Below are positions 47,601 to 62,600 of a DNA stretch of 64,000 nt, in pieces; the stretch's first letter is position 1; every line of letters starts with the position of its first letter. Origin of the DNA: Prostheceraeus crozeri (taxonomy: Eukaryota > Platyhelminthes > Polycladida > Euryleptidae); the NCBI GenBank assembly GCA_907163375.1, contig CAJQUW010001420.1, forward strand, positions 682,001 through 746,000, read 5' to 3'. The position numbers and the translations under genes were made by a program. Below the pieces are notes generated by a model. That model was not told the DNA's origin, did not search any database, and saw only the letters and a list, made by a program, of their open reading frames with translations.

Positions 47601-50600
47601 GCTTGCGGATTAATGTGAGTTCCAGCAAAGTGCTTCGATTGCCAAAATTCCCTCAGATTCGAAGAATTCAGATCATTGCCCACAAGTTTTCTCCATAATG
47701 TTGGCCCTTCCGATCATTATTAAAAAAAGTAGCAGGCGTACGAAAATTAGTTCACTTGATGTTTCACATCCTCTCCTGAGCATTGCTCACTTGAATCGAA
47801 GCCAGACATCGATGTGTGATTCGGTGTGTGCGAAGTGATATCACAGCACGCACGCATCTCTCACTGGCTCTGTTGTCCTTTGCTGACAACTTATTGTTTG
47901 CCATTTCCAATAGCAAGCGATACAAGAATTATCCATTCGAGAAGGAGCAAGTTGTCTAACTCTGTGATCTGCCATTTCGATATTAAGGTTACGTATAGCT
48001 CTTCCTTTCTAGGAAACCGAAACGCGCGCAGATGAATCTAAGTCTGTGCTGCTGTCAGCTGTATGATGTTCAACGAGATTGTCAGGTAAAGGTTTTGAAC
48101 ATCATCTTCAGGAAAACTAAGGCGAGCATCAGTTTCTGTTTTTCTGACCTATGTCTCACTTTTCATGGAATTGCCCTTATAAAGAAAATGATGAATATTC
48201 GTCTTCACCTATGTAATTCAAGAAATATATTCCGTTATATCTTCATGTTTGTATAACTTCGTTTCAATTTTAGATAAATGTCACTCAGCTTCAATTTGAA
48301 TCCGGTAAAATGATTCCTGCTGCTAAGTATGGACAGGCAGATGAAGGTACTGATCTCGGCACATTGTCGGATGAAGAGAAAGCAATGGAAGATGCCATCA
48401 AGGTAGATGATAGATGAATAACAATTCCTCGATGACTTATAACACACTGATGGGAATTTTCCATTCTTTCAGGCCATATGGAAAGGAATTCTTGCCAAAG
48501 ATGTTGATGATGACACTGATTTCTTCAAGGCCGGGGCTGGGTCAATGGATGTTACTCGGTAGGAAATTATTTGAAGTTTTAAATCGAACAATGTAAAGTA
48601 AAGTATGCACTTAATTTTGATGAATGAATGCTGATATCATGGATATTGATCCGAATTCTTCATCGCCTTTACGTCACAGTATTTCTTGATGCTTTGAACA
48701 GCGTAAAAGTGACGAGCTTAGGCCTGTATGTTGTTCCATTACGCAGAGATGGGTTGTATCGTTGCATTCTGTGGTTCAGGGAAGTCATTTGAGAACATCG
48801 AAGGTCGTGAAGGGCTAGAAAGTCCCATTTTCTTTCGAATGTAGTGGAAAACGAAGTCTGAATTCTGTGAAACAGAACATCGTCGTTGGCACGATCCAGG
48901 AGCTCTTGACAGATTGCAACGCGATTGACCTTTTGCTCTTGTGTCAAGAGTCTCGGGACAAACTTTGCAGCAACGCGGCGCATCCCCAAGTTTTCAGTCA
49001 GAACGCTCTGACAGGATCCAAACGAAATGTCACAATCATCAGACATCTTTCGAATTGTTAACCGTCGATTCGAATGCACTAGTTCATCGACCAGGCTCAC
49101 ATGGTAAGCATCTGTTGATGTTGAAGGCCGGCCTGAGCGATGGTCATCTTCAACTGATTCCCGTCCAGTCTTGAACCTTCGGAACCACTCGTAGCACTGG
49201 GTTCGGCTGAGGGAGTTGTCACCGTAAACTTGCTTGATCATTTCAAATGTCTCGGTAAAAGTCTTTCCAAGTTTGTAGCAAAACTTGACATTGACACGCT
49301 GTTCGTGAGAAAATTCCATTTTCGACGAAGATCGACGGAAGAATGATCAATTTATCGAGAAAAGCAGATTTCGCAGCGAGAGAACAGTTATCTCTATTGC
49401 TATTGGCTGTAGCTGGATATCTATGTCGATTCAAATCGTGTCTCGTGATCTAAGAGAAGTTCAAGGTCATAGCTTGTCACTGATATTGAACAATAAGAGT
49501 TTAGACCGATTGTATATTGCTAAGAGAAGAAGTTCGGTTACTTTTTGATCACACCTCGTATTGTGAGTTTGTGACCATTTATGGATTCACAATGGCACAC
49601 ATGAAGTGTATTTTGGGTATGGGGTGTTATTTGGTCCACAATTGCACACAGGTATTATTTGAGTCCACAATGATTCACATGGGGTGTTGTTAGGGTCCCC
49701 AGTTTTTCACATGGGATGTTGCTTGGTCCCAAGTAGCACCCTTTGTGAACATTCGTGGACCCAAAACTGAATTAGTTTTCCAGCAAAGTGTAATTTTTAT
49801 CATTCAAAGCTGAGTTACATATAGCAGAATTTTCATAAATACAGAATCTGGTTTCGAGGCGAGTTTTACATGAATTCGTCCATATTTCCCGGAACCACTG
49901 ATGAATGAGCACCATTTATCCATTAGAATCACCGTTAACAGCTGCTCCACATAACTTCTATGTTGTTTTGGTTGTATGACCAACCTCGTCGACGAATTCC
50001 AAGTTGTAGTTCACATACCTTGGGGTCACATCGATTGGAGATATGCGAGGCAGTCCCTACGCTCATTGAAAATATTTAGTTCCAGAAGCAATTATGAGAA
50101 CATAGAGCAATGCGGGTCCACCGCTCTTTAGAAAGGGTGCCCTGATCGTATACATTTAGGAGCGAAAATTGATCTCAATCCTTTAAGTGAAACGGTCGAA
50201 CTTTGTTCTCGGCTTTTATCTCATGTGATGCTGCTGAATATAGTATGACACGGATAAATGCCATCGCTAGACAAACATCTTGACCTAGGTGATTCATCTC
50301 AAAATCAAAGGACGAAGATCAACAGTTAATATTGCCCTTCCGTTAGCAGTTAATTCGTCATTAAGTGGTAGCTCGCTTATCGACTTAAAATGCACCAATC
50401 AAATACATCTATATGTTCGCGATATTCTATCCGACAAGTGTAATGTCTACTTATGAAGGTCTATAGGAAGTAGTGTATATGAACTAAACATCTTCGATCT
50501 GATGCAGTGAAGTGAAAACCATTGATTTTCAGACTTGTTGAAGAAGTGAAACAGAAATGCAACGGCATTGAAGTCGCTAATGAGGACGTGTATATGGCGA

Positions 50601-53600
50601 CAACGTTGAAGGAATTCTTCGCCCTAGTCGTCATGACGGGACGCGGTGGGGCCGGCAAGGAGTTCGTTTATGATGCGGTGAGTTAAAGACAAGTGTTGCG
50701 GAAGCAGAGGCTGTGATTTCGAGTGGAAGCAGAATCGGGAGCACTCCGAGTTCTGACTGTATAGAAAGTTCAGTTCAACAACTGAGAAATAGATCGCATC
50801 CAAAAAATCAGTATGTGTGATAGACCTACTAATTAAATCAATAGAATTCCATTGTTATGTAGCCTATTCTCCTATTATATGCGTACTGTGTTCTGCCTAC
50901 GCATATAATACACGATTATGTAGCCTACGCAAATAGGATTGATGTAACCTGCACTCCACTTAAAAAATCTTGCGTCACCAGTTGCTACATCAATAATCCG
51001 ATAAAACTGGCAGCGTTATATTTGATTTTTGAATTTTTGATTCTATAATTGATTTTGCAATTTATATGAATAGACAGCTGAAAAAAGAACACAGCAGACT
51101 CGACTACTGAAAAGAAGCTAGATATTTATTACCGTTGGTGGTCTAAAATAGGCTCAAATATCAGATTTGAGAAGCTACCGGTATTATACATGCAGATAGA
51201 GACCCATTATGATAGTGACAGGAGTTTGGATGAAATGCTTGGAAGCGGAAGTGATGGAGATGCGACCGCTTCCGCAACCCTGGTTAGAGAGGCAACTGGA
51301 TATCTGAGGGTTTCATTCTGATATTATTGCACCGGCAAGATGAATTTAAATTATTTATTTCATAATTCTATGAAACACTAGTGTAGGGAAGAACACCATT
51401 ATTTTTATTTCTTTTCGTTTCAGGTTGAGATGACGGCCAATGACATGCCGCTTAAAATTCCTCATCAGCTGTTCATCAACAATGAATTCGTCGACTCCAG
51501 CTGGGGCCGAACATTCAAGACGATCAATCCTGCCGATGAGTCTGTTATCTGTGAAGTTTCCTTTGGCTCGAAAGACGATGTAGATAAAGCCGTTAAGGCT
51601 GCCAAGCATGCATTTGAAGAGGGCGAGTGGGGCAAGATGAATGCGCGTGACCGTGGGAAGCTCATGTTCAAGTGAGTCCTACTGAACGTGGATGAAAGAG
51701 AACCAGAAATTCACGTCCATTCACTTTCAGGTTGGCCGATTTGATGGAGCAGCACAAAGAAGAGTTGGCCACTTTGGAAAGTCTTGATTCTGGTGCTGTG
51801 TACACCTTAGCTTTGAAGACCCACATCGGAATGTCCATTGACACGTTTCGTTACTTCGCTGGTTGGTGCGACAAGATCGAAGGAAGCAGTATCCCAATCA
51901 ATCATGCTCGTCCCAATCGCAATCTGACCTACACAAGGCGTGAGCCAATCGGGTAAATGCATCACGCTTTAGATCTAACATGATATAATATTGCTTGTAA
52001 GCTATTTTCTTCCGTCGAGATGGACCCTTGCAGTATCGCAACCTTGTAGTCACAGCGTGCATTCGCCATGGTTGATGCGAATTCTGAGAGTCATGAATAT
52101 TTGGCTAGAACTCTCTCACAGAAGTTTCTAAGAAAAGCATGTCCTCGTCGCGTTAGACAATTAGGATGATGGTCCTGTTCTCAGATAGCGAGATCGTGCT
52201 GATGAGCGCAGGGAAGACATGACTTGGTGAATGTCCGATACGAGAGACCGAGGGTGATCTGAGACAGGATTTCTTCAACATCACGTCTACTATGTCTTGG
52301 GTGGTCGCAGCATCGGTATCGGTTGGAGTGGATCAAGAGTACTTCAGGTGAAGGTGGAAAGGAAGAAGTCAATAGAAGGGTTCAGTGGCGCATGGGAAGA
52401 TATGCAGGAAAACCACATCATAGAAGCCTAGTAGATGGATGGGTGTGAGAGGACTCTAATCAGCAATTTTCAATTAAATGAAAACACGACATGGTTCAAG
52501 AATTCGAAGAATCCAGGAAGCGTAGGGAACCAAAGTTAGACAATCATCCTAGTGGAGAATCGTGCGAATAATTGGGTTACTTAAATTCAAAAGCGCATGA
52601 ATATAGATTAATGATTATAACCAGAGCCCGGAACTTAAGGCAAAATGCCAAAAAATGCCTTATGCGGTAATTTTTTTAGTAAAATGCCTTATTTAATTTT
52701 TGAGTGCTATAGATGCCTGAAATGCTTTCTTAGCAAACAATTAGAGAAACGAATGGTTTTTGCGCTACCCAGCTAACTTTCTGCTGCAGCCATTTCAAAG
52801 GAAATATTTTTGAAGGCTCCAAGACGTGTGCAAATGTTGAAGACAGTTGCGCCAAATCTGCAAATGCCACCACAACCCGTAATTACTCGGTGGGGGACGT
52901 GGATCTCGGTGTCTTTGTAATTCAAATCTGTCATTGAAGAACTGGATGAGAATGAATCCGCTTCAATTGCAATCACAAAGAATTTGATCCAAAAACATTC
53001 TGTCAAACAGGAGTTGGCATACATCGCGACACATTTTGCGGTTTTACCTGACGGAATCCAATTCCTTGAAAAGCAGAGCGAGCCTTTGGTCTCTATGCTC
53101 AACCAAGTCAACGACCTTCGACAGCAGCTGATGTCTGCCACAGGAAATAGAGGCGAAGCCATTGGGGCGAAATGCGAGAGTGTGATCGCGTCAAATTCAG
53201 ATCTCCATGTTTTGAGAGCTGTATCAGCGACATTGCAGGGCGAAATTCAGGACAATGCAACTACATGTAATATTCAAATGACTCCTGAAATTATGGTATG
53301 CTTTAAATTTGCTCCGATAACATCTGTGGACGTTGAGCGTACTTTTTCAACTTTGAAGAATATTCTGAGTGACAGGAAGGAGTCCCTATCATTCGAAAAC
53401 TTAAAAAAGTTGTTAATAATTGCATGCAATCCCATGTAAAATTTGTGAAAATAAATGCCTTTTTCTGGATTTTTAGTGCCAATTTTTGATTTCTTTAATG
53501 CCTATTTTGTCTGTTTTTAGTGCCTGAAGTTCCGGGCTTTGATTATAACATAGAGTCACTTACCCCAGTACAGAGAAGGGAACGTAATACATACAACGTA

Positions 53601-56600
53601 ACAGATGCCTTTTAATTACCTTTTAATTCTACTTTCATTTCAAGTATCAATGACCCTCTATTAAACCTTAGCATGAAAGTAATGGTCTTGCGAATGTCAT
53701 CGTATTGCCTCACAAATATTACATGCGAGTTGGATGCTGAACCCTCGAAATTATTGGATCTGCATGCATTAATGTATTACACTTAGACTATCCAATGGCA
53801 TTCTGCTACAATCTGTTATCGGTCAATTAACATCAAATCATCTTTCTCATTCAATGAAGGGGGATTTTGTATTACGGTTGGAAAATTCTCATAAATCTAT
53901 TTAGAGATGCTCCACTCTCAATTAAGTGATTCTCTCAACGAAACAATTTTTCAAGCTATTGATGCGTTCGAAAATTTACATCACAAGATGTATTACCAGA
54001 AAAAGGAAATTCATCATACATGCGCATGTCACTGGAATCACATGCATTAGATGATTTGATGATAAATGCATTTGAGTTTATTTCATAGTAAGCTAGGTTC
54101 AACGTTTACCTGTAATTCAAATGTACAAGAAGATTTGGTTGTCGCAATTGCTGACTATGTAATGCAAAATTGTCACATCGCAGATGCTGCATTACCATGA
54201 ATGCTGTGGAAGTTGTAGTGATCAGTAGCGGATCTAGAAATCTCCGGTGGTATTATGCTATGTTGCACATGCATATGATCAAATACTGGAGCAGAACAAC
54301 GTTTGTAGACAAACGTCGAAGGACTTAGAATCTTAATAATCAGATGAAAAACAAGTAAGTTAACATGCAGAAAATTCGGCGGAGATCTAATGCACATAAC
54401 CATAATATGTTAATTCCCTGGTGGGCGTGGATGCATTCCTACATCCCCCTCTTGGATCCGTGGCAGGCAGTGACATTCAATACTTCAGACAATTGACTTG
54501 ACAAAGCAGCTAGACAGATTGGAAACTATCAGTTGACATCATCTGCTTTCAATCTCCGCTCATCAACCTAAGGAGTTTCCTGACTGAGTTTTGAGTCTCA
54601 TACTGACGCAGGAAAGCATAACGGTGCGTTATTCTCAATGTACAAATGGCAAGGTTCAACTTGCGGACACAGTTTCTAGTTATTGTTTGTGTCCTCGTGT
54701 AGCCTTTGTTCTTATCTGACCTTTAACCTCACCGTTTCTATTGATGACAACACAATCACGGCAGTATGGCATTTCTCCTTTTAATGTATTATCAATTTGT
54801 CTCAGGCTCTCTTTCTGTGCCTTGTAACTTCCTAATGATCCAAATTGTTAATTCATTGCTGCATTGACGGCAAGCTCGTAATCTTTCTCCCATTCAATGA
54901 ATCATCCATAGACATCAGGGTTAGGGAATTCTGCCGGTTTGTGGTTGACGTGGCGAGGTCGCGACCCGGTCGTGTGACGTTGCAGATCTGTAGCTATTCG
55001 TTCATGATAAACAGTGCGTGTAATCGTCATTCGCGCGGACAGTAGGTGTGTCCACAGTGACTGAAGGTCAATCGTGCACTATTCCAACCGTATCGAGAAT
55101 TGTCTGGAGATGACACGTGCATTCGAATTGCACGCTCAGCACGTGATCACCGACTTGCTACGAATACCATTAATCAGGATGGAAATGAAGATAATCATTT
55201 TCAATTTCCAATTTCAAGAGAATTATATTTTGTGGCATTTAGTTACATGACTGCAAGACCACTTTACAATGATAATAAAAGCATAGACTAAAAGAATGAA
55301 AGTTCATAAAAGTGATTCTTAACCTGTTTCTTGAACTCACAAAGACTGTCAATTTGCCTGAGATGAGTAGGAAGACCATTTCATGCACGCACTGCAGCAA
55401 CGATAAAAGATCGACTTCCCAAGGTCGGTCGACGAATTCTGGGAACCAGAAAAAGTCGCTCATCAGAAGAGCGAAGTTGATATCCACGAGATATTGATGA
55501 CACTTTTTGAAAATCCGAGACAAGTAGGCGCCAGTTGATGATAGCAGGAGAAGGCAAGAGTGCACAATCCATAGTCAGTGCGTTTCTCAATTGGTAGCCA
55601 TCTAAGATCTCTGAGCAGAGGAGTGATTGCACAATAACGAGAGGTACCATTCACCAAGCGAGCCGCAGCATTCAGAACTGATTGCAACCGTCTAAGACGA
55701 CAAGAGGGCAAGCCATATCCTATAGAGAGACAATAAGCCAAACGTTGTATCACCAAGGAAGAGATCACATTCCTTAAAACTGAACGAGGTAATGACGCTT
55801 TCATGGACCGGATTTTGAGCTTGATAGCCGGAAACAATAGAGATGTGTTAAACCGGAAAGAGATGTTTTATAGATAAAGGCTTTCAACTTCATCTTACGG
55901 CGACCGCAAGCCTTGGTTCAGGGGTTAAATAATTTTTCAACATAGCAAATATTCAGTCCAAGCCTTTGACTTCTGCTGATCAAGGAATCACGCAAATAGC
56001 GTTGCTCTAAAAAGTTGACAGATGCCGTCAAGTGTTCCACAGAACCTTATTTGTTTGTTGGTCATTTAACCCAGAGCACCTACAACAAATGTATTCTGCT
56101 ACAAAAGGGGTCCTACGTGTAAATAAATCGGTCTTTGAGTAATAAAACATTTTTGTTGCAACATTACTTCAGATATGACAAGATCATGGATTTTTAGACT
56201 ATAATTGATTGGCTTCTAAATTGATCCTTTAGTAAGTTTTTTGAGTATGTAAAGTTTACTAGGAGTTGGACGCTTGTAGCTGTCACATTGATGTGCGAAT
56301 AGTTTAATCAATGGAAACGTATTTCTCCACCTCTAGTGTTTGTGGAATCGTTACACCATGGAATTACCCGCTGATGATGTTGGCATGGAAGATGTCCGCT
56401 TGTATCGCCGCTGGGAACACTGTTGTGTTGAAGCCAGCTCAAGTCACTCCGTTGACCTCTCTGAAATTCTGTGAACTGGTAGCTCGTGCTGGATTCCCTC
56501 CAGGAGTTATCAACGTGCTTCCAGGATCAGGTAAGATTGAATCATCTGACATGAGATTCAGTGAGCCTGTTTTTGAGTCTCTCTCTCGCTCTCAGGATCA

Positions 56601-59600
56601 ATCGTTGGACAGGCCATCGCAGATCATCCTCACGTGCGCAAACTCGGATTCACTGGCTCCACGCCAATCGGAAAAACAATCATGGAAAGGTGAGAAGAAT
56701 TTGAATTCTCGTTAAATAGTTATCTGAAATGATGTATTAGCAATCTTTTCGGGTGGGGTCTGCTGGGCATGTACAATAATGGCTTTACCTCCGAATTCAA
56801 AGCCGGTCAGTGGAAATGCAGGTAGGGATTCATGGCGGCATACATGACGTATGCATAATCTGTAAACTAAGCTTATTATAGTTACTGTCGAATGTGGTCA
56901 CATCGCATTCTTTAGTCACTATTTCTGAAGACGTAGACATGTGTTAGCATTCTACATATATGATTTATCATCCTGTGGTGAACGATGGTATTTTTAGAAT
57001 TCTCTCCACAATGAAAAGGCCTATATAATATATATATATGCATCTTCCTCGTATGCATATTCAAACAACGGAAAAGTCTTTGGACTTAAATAACATAAAC
57101 AGATTACATTAGACTAAAACAATTTGGTAAGATCACGCCTAAGTTCTATCTCTTAAGGTTCATATGCACCAATGCTTTAGTCTAAGAGTAAATGATATTC
57201 CATGAAAGAGAATAGATGATTTGCATTACTAGTCGCGCGTTAATTTTCTGCGCGGCTGGTGCATGCGGATCTAAATGCATCACCTTAAATCTCTAATTCT
57301 TAAACTTTGTAAATGTGAGAGGCGTGATTACTAATCGGTCGTTCAACTGGTATTATTTCAATGTCATATGTGAGAACATCCTACATTGCTAGCTTCCACG
57401 TTCCTTCCGAAAAAATGTTAGCTAGAAGCTTAACATACTAGCCTCAGGATCCATAACGGAACTTCGGGCCACGGTCTGGGCGCGGTCACGTGCACGGTCC
57501 CCAGCCCAGATGATCTTTTATCGAATCAACTTTCCTACAGGTTAAGTTTAATGCCAAATTCTTGTCGTCACTCCTGACTGCCTTGAAAAGAAGCTAAGCT
57601 GAATCAAAAGTCCGCATGACACAGCTGCAAATGAGCCATTGTTTTTAATAGAAACTTCCGATAAGAGCAGATATTTTTCTTTGCATGCCTGGATTGTATC
57701 TTATCAGGGCCTCGAGACAGACCTAGACCGCTGCTTCTCTGAGTCCCATTCGTTCTTTTTGGATGTATCCTTGTCATTTTCATTATCACTCATGACAGTA
57801 TGCATCAACAGTGATTCAACGCAGCAAAATGCGTCAAGGTAGCTGAATTAAAAGGAAAATAACCAAGCGAACAACTAGTTCATTTTTAGAAATTGCAAAA
57901 AATCATTTAAAAGAAAATTATTGCATCCTAAAAAGTTGAAGAAATTAAAATACCTACTAGAAGGACAAACAACGATTCCCCTCTCATGTGAAATGAATTG
58001 GCGGGTAAGTCGTTCTGTTGAGGTCTTATATTGGGAAGATTTGATTTAACAGACTGCGTATTCAGATGATAAGAGAACAGGTCTGTTTCCAATCATGAGA
58101 TCAGATTAAGTTAGCACAACAGAATTACGCTGCTTGAAATCTACCAGGTGTGTGAGAGAATTAATATCAGTTCCTTATGGCAGAATTAGAAACGAAATAT
58201 TGAATATAGATATAGTATTGGATGAGATGGATCAATAGATGTAATATGGATGTCAATGCAAATGATGCGCTAGAATTCCAATTCAACACAGCAAAGTGTG
58301 TCAAGGTAACAAAATTTTTAAAAAAGCAAGCTTATGACTAATTAATTTTTAGTAGGTACAAAATATGATTTAAAAGAAAATTTTTACATCCTAAAATTTC
58401 TAAAAATTTGAAAATACTTGCTAGAAGGACAAGCAACGGTTCTCCTCTCCTCATGTGTAATGAATTGACGAGTAAGTCGTTCTGTTCAAAATTATGTTTA
58501 TCACTTATATATTGAAAAGATTCTATTTGACAGTCTGCCCATTCAGATGATAAGAGGACAGGTCTGTTTCCAATCAAAATACAAGATCTAGCTAACGCCA
58601 GCGGGATTACACTATCCAAAATCTACCAGGTGTGTAAGAGAATTAATATTAGTTCCGCAAGCTAAAACATTCATATTTTGTAGAATTTTATTTCACTATT
58701 TTTAATGAGGTCATCAACAGGAACTTGGTCAGGACGATCGCGTTTCGACCGCTAAATCCTGGACACTCAAACCCGACCAAGCGCGGTCCTGTACATTTAA
58801 GATGCACAGCCTCAAAAATTAAATTTGTAGTAGAGAAAAATAAGCATCTATCAAAAAAAAGAGTCACTATTGACTGAAATGTACCTCAGGCATTTGAAAG
58901 AAGGACAGAGTCCAGCCAGTAGAGGTCAAGTTGTGGGTGAAATCTCGGAAATTCCTCGGTGGGAATGTTGATAAGTATGTTAGTCAGCTGTTATCAAGGT
59001 TTTTCAGTTAAAACTGGTAAATGGGTCCAAGATTTATCTCACCAAATTGAAAGGGACTGAAACTTCCATTGCAGTCACTTCGCAGTTCAGATCTTCGGTG
59101 ATCGCATTGTGTCAGAGCCGTCATTCCCCACGCTCCTGATGATCTGTTGTGTGATAGGACAGAATATGTTGGATTATTTCGTTGCATAAATTACTGCTCC
59201 GATCATTCATGACGGACGATTGTCAATGTTGAGTTCACGTCAGTCTACAATTTATTAAATGAAGCCGAGATTGACCTTGCAGCTGAAATATATCCAGATA
59301 TCCTATCAGGATTTAAACGTCGTTTCCTCGGTGAGGCATTCTAATGTCCAGCGGACTTTTGATTGATGCAGTGTTGATAATTCGCTATTTATATGATCCA
59401 GGCACCGCTTCAATCTGTCATTACTTTACAGTTTATGATGTTTCTAAGATGTTTGGATATCTGCACAATGGTTACTGCAATGAACTGAACTGTGTCTTGA
59501 ATCGATGCGTTGTTACAGACACGTTGAAAGTTGGAATAAGTACATCGCGAAAGTCACAATTTATTTCATATAAGGATTACTAATGATACGTTCTGTTTGC

Positions 59601-62600
59601 AGTTATAGAGGGCCTATATCAATCTTTGTAGCGCAATAGTAGGGATTCAGGCAATGATTGTTCAAGTTGTCTCTCGTGAATAAGAAACAGAAGCAAAGAC
59701 TAAAAAGAGGACTCTTTTTAGAGCTAAACGATTGAAGAATTCGCTATTTTTAGATACTTTATGTATATTCGTCATGAAAGCATGATGTCGTTATGAGCTT
59801 ATCTAAGTCATTCAATTATTTCCATGCCTGCGATGGGACGCGATTTTTGATTCCCACAGTTGTCCCACACCGGGCCATAAAGTCGGTGGGAATCCCAAAC
59901 CACAAGAATGCATTAATTTATGCAGTAGCAATAAATATGTTGATGTTGCTCAAGATTCAGACGAATCGTGTATGCTGTCAAGAATAGCAGACACCTATGA
60001 TACCATGTCTCCGTATAGCATAAAGATGATAATATTGATGCCTGATACACAAGCGCAACATGACTATAATGAACCTAATCTGGAAGCGATTACACTCTTA
60101 TCTATCCTTCGCTACATCAACTTACACTACTAGTCTTCCAAATTTGTTAGCGATTTAGGCGTAATATTTTGAATTCATTGACACATCATGTCTACTACAA
60201 GAACGGTGGTAGAAACGGCAAATTCCGATGTTCGATAAAATATGGTTGATAAAGATCAAAAGAATTAGAATAGAAAAGTTTAGCCATTATTTCTGAAAAT
60301 TGTATGCTCCTATGGCTAGGCATATTGAAAAGCACATCAATAGATGCACAGCAAACTACTCCACTCTTTCGTAATTGATGTAACACGAATATCCAACGAA
60401 TATATTAATATCTTTCCTGCCGACTTGAAGAGCTTTCATTTATCAGGTGTCCCACAAAAATCCCACAGAGGAAGTCCCGGACAGAAATGCGGCTATTTGT
60501 CTCTTAGTTTGCGAATGAACATTTTCTGGTTGTGTGGTACAAATTCCTAAGATTTGATGCTTGCATAAATACTATTTTCAAGTTCCCAAGTTCAAGTTTC
60601 TGCGCAAAGACACAAATATGTTTTCACATAATTTATTATCTTCCTCTTTGCATAATAGTTATATTCATGCTGTTTTACTTAACTTCAGACGTAACGAATG
60701 CACCTAGAAATATATGTCAGTCAACTATTTCTACTCATAGTTTATGGAAGAATATTTTCTCTTTTTTCTGTATTGTAATTTGTAAATCTAAGTTGCTGAT
60801 TATGTTTATCAATCGTGTTGCACAAATCCTAAAAACATAAGTTGGCGTCAAAACTATTTTCCTAACGATTCTCTTGAAGTCATGGTGTTCAAATTCAGTT
60901 TGTAATATTTGAAAGCTTTCGTTTGCAGTTGTGCGAAGAGCAACCTGAAGAAAGTGTCATTAGAATTGGGCGGAAAATCCCCATTGATCATCTTCGAAGA
61001 CGCTGACTTGACCAAGGCAGTCAGAATGGCATGTAACGGAGTTTTCTTCAACAAAGGAGAGAATTGCATCGCTGCCGGACGTATCTTCGTGGAGGAGACA
61101 ATCCATGACACTTTCGTAGAGCGTGTCATTGAAGAGGTGAAGAAGATGAAGATTGGAGATCCTCTGGACCGATCTACCGATCATGGCCCTCAGAACCATC
61201 GTGCACACATGGAGAAGTTGCAGGAGTATTGTGACGAAGGTGTAAAGGAGGGCGCGAGGTTGGTCTACGGTGGGAAACAAGTAGACCGCCCAGGTAAGGA
61301 GAGAGACCGATTCTTAAAGGATGCGCAGTTGACTCTAGACATTTTTAGATTAACATTTTACTGACGGTAGATATTACTGAAGTAGATATCTTTTGTTGAG
61401 GATTCTATGTTTCTTATGAAGTAAGCGAAACCCGTATTTCTAATAGAAGAATTAACTTCCTGAAATTGATTCTTGTAGTAAATGAACTTGTGCTAGTTTA
61501 TTCCATGCTGTTGCTTCAACGTCACTACCCTCCTCCTTGGGAGCTGACGATGTTGATGCTTTAAGGATGCCTTTCCTGTCGATGACATTTTCGGGGCTCG
61601 ACCTTCAGACCAAAAGATAACTAGGCCAAGCACTTTGCCAGTGTTCCACTGAGGCCACTTATGCTGTTGGACAGGCCAAGTTTCCATTCCGTTAGACGCA
61701 TTCAGATGATATGTGAAATAGGAACACTGATAGAATTAAAAACTTGTTCCTATTTTTTGTTGAGTTATGTGGAAACATAAGTTGCTGCGCTAAGATAAAG
61801 GGTTTCACACAATGATTTGCGAATGCTTCATAAAAGTAGCGGAAGTATCCACCATCTTCCTCCAGCAAATGGACAAAAGTGTAGAAAATTAGAAAACCCT
61901 CGCATGTTTTAAAAATGCGCAGTTAAGCACAAGAAATATGAATTCTTGACTATCCTTAGTCAAGCTATGTAGGACTGCAGACTTTCATGGTCATTATACT
62001 GACATCAGATTGGTGCCATGGATATCGAGTTGAATTGGTAAAATCTCATCCCTTCTATATACCTGAAAAAATAACAAGTTCATCATTTCTGATGTCACGA
62101 ATCCGTGACGCAATGGTTAACTGAAAACATACTTCGATTTCCTCTACTTCAGGTCTTTTCTTCGAACCCACCATCTTCACGGACGTGGAGGACAAGATGA
62201 TGATTGCCCAGGAGGAATCCTTTGGACCGATTATGATCATCTCCAAATTTAAGTGAGTGTGCACCTGTAGAAGCCATTTCAATGATTTTACAGAAGTTTT
62301 CAGTCTAAAATTTTCATGAAAATAATGAAATTCATCAGATAAATATCATTGGGTTACTCGGTGTAGATAAATATGATTATAGAAAGTAATCAATTCATAC
62401 ATTGATTGAAAATTACCTGTCTGTCTACATGTCCATTGCCCATGGAAGCAGGAACATCCTGATTGCATTCATGAAGGAATGTCCAGGGAAGCCAATTCCA
62501 AAACTTAGCCAAGAGAACATAGAAGTATTTCAAACAACTGATAGTACGTAGTCAATTGGCTATGTTAAATGTTTGTAATTCTGAAGATCTTGGACTTAAA

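Noticed and set aside
57020-57045. TA-rich microsatellite
   Set aside because: Too short to be more than ordinary simple sequence.
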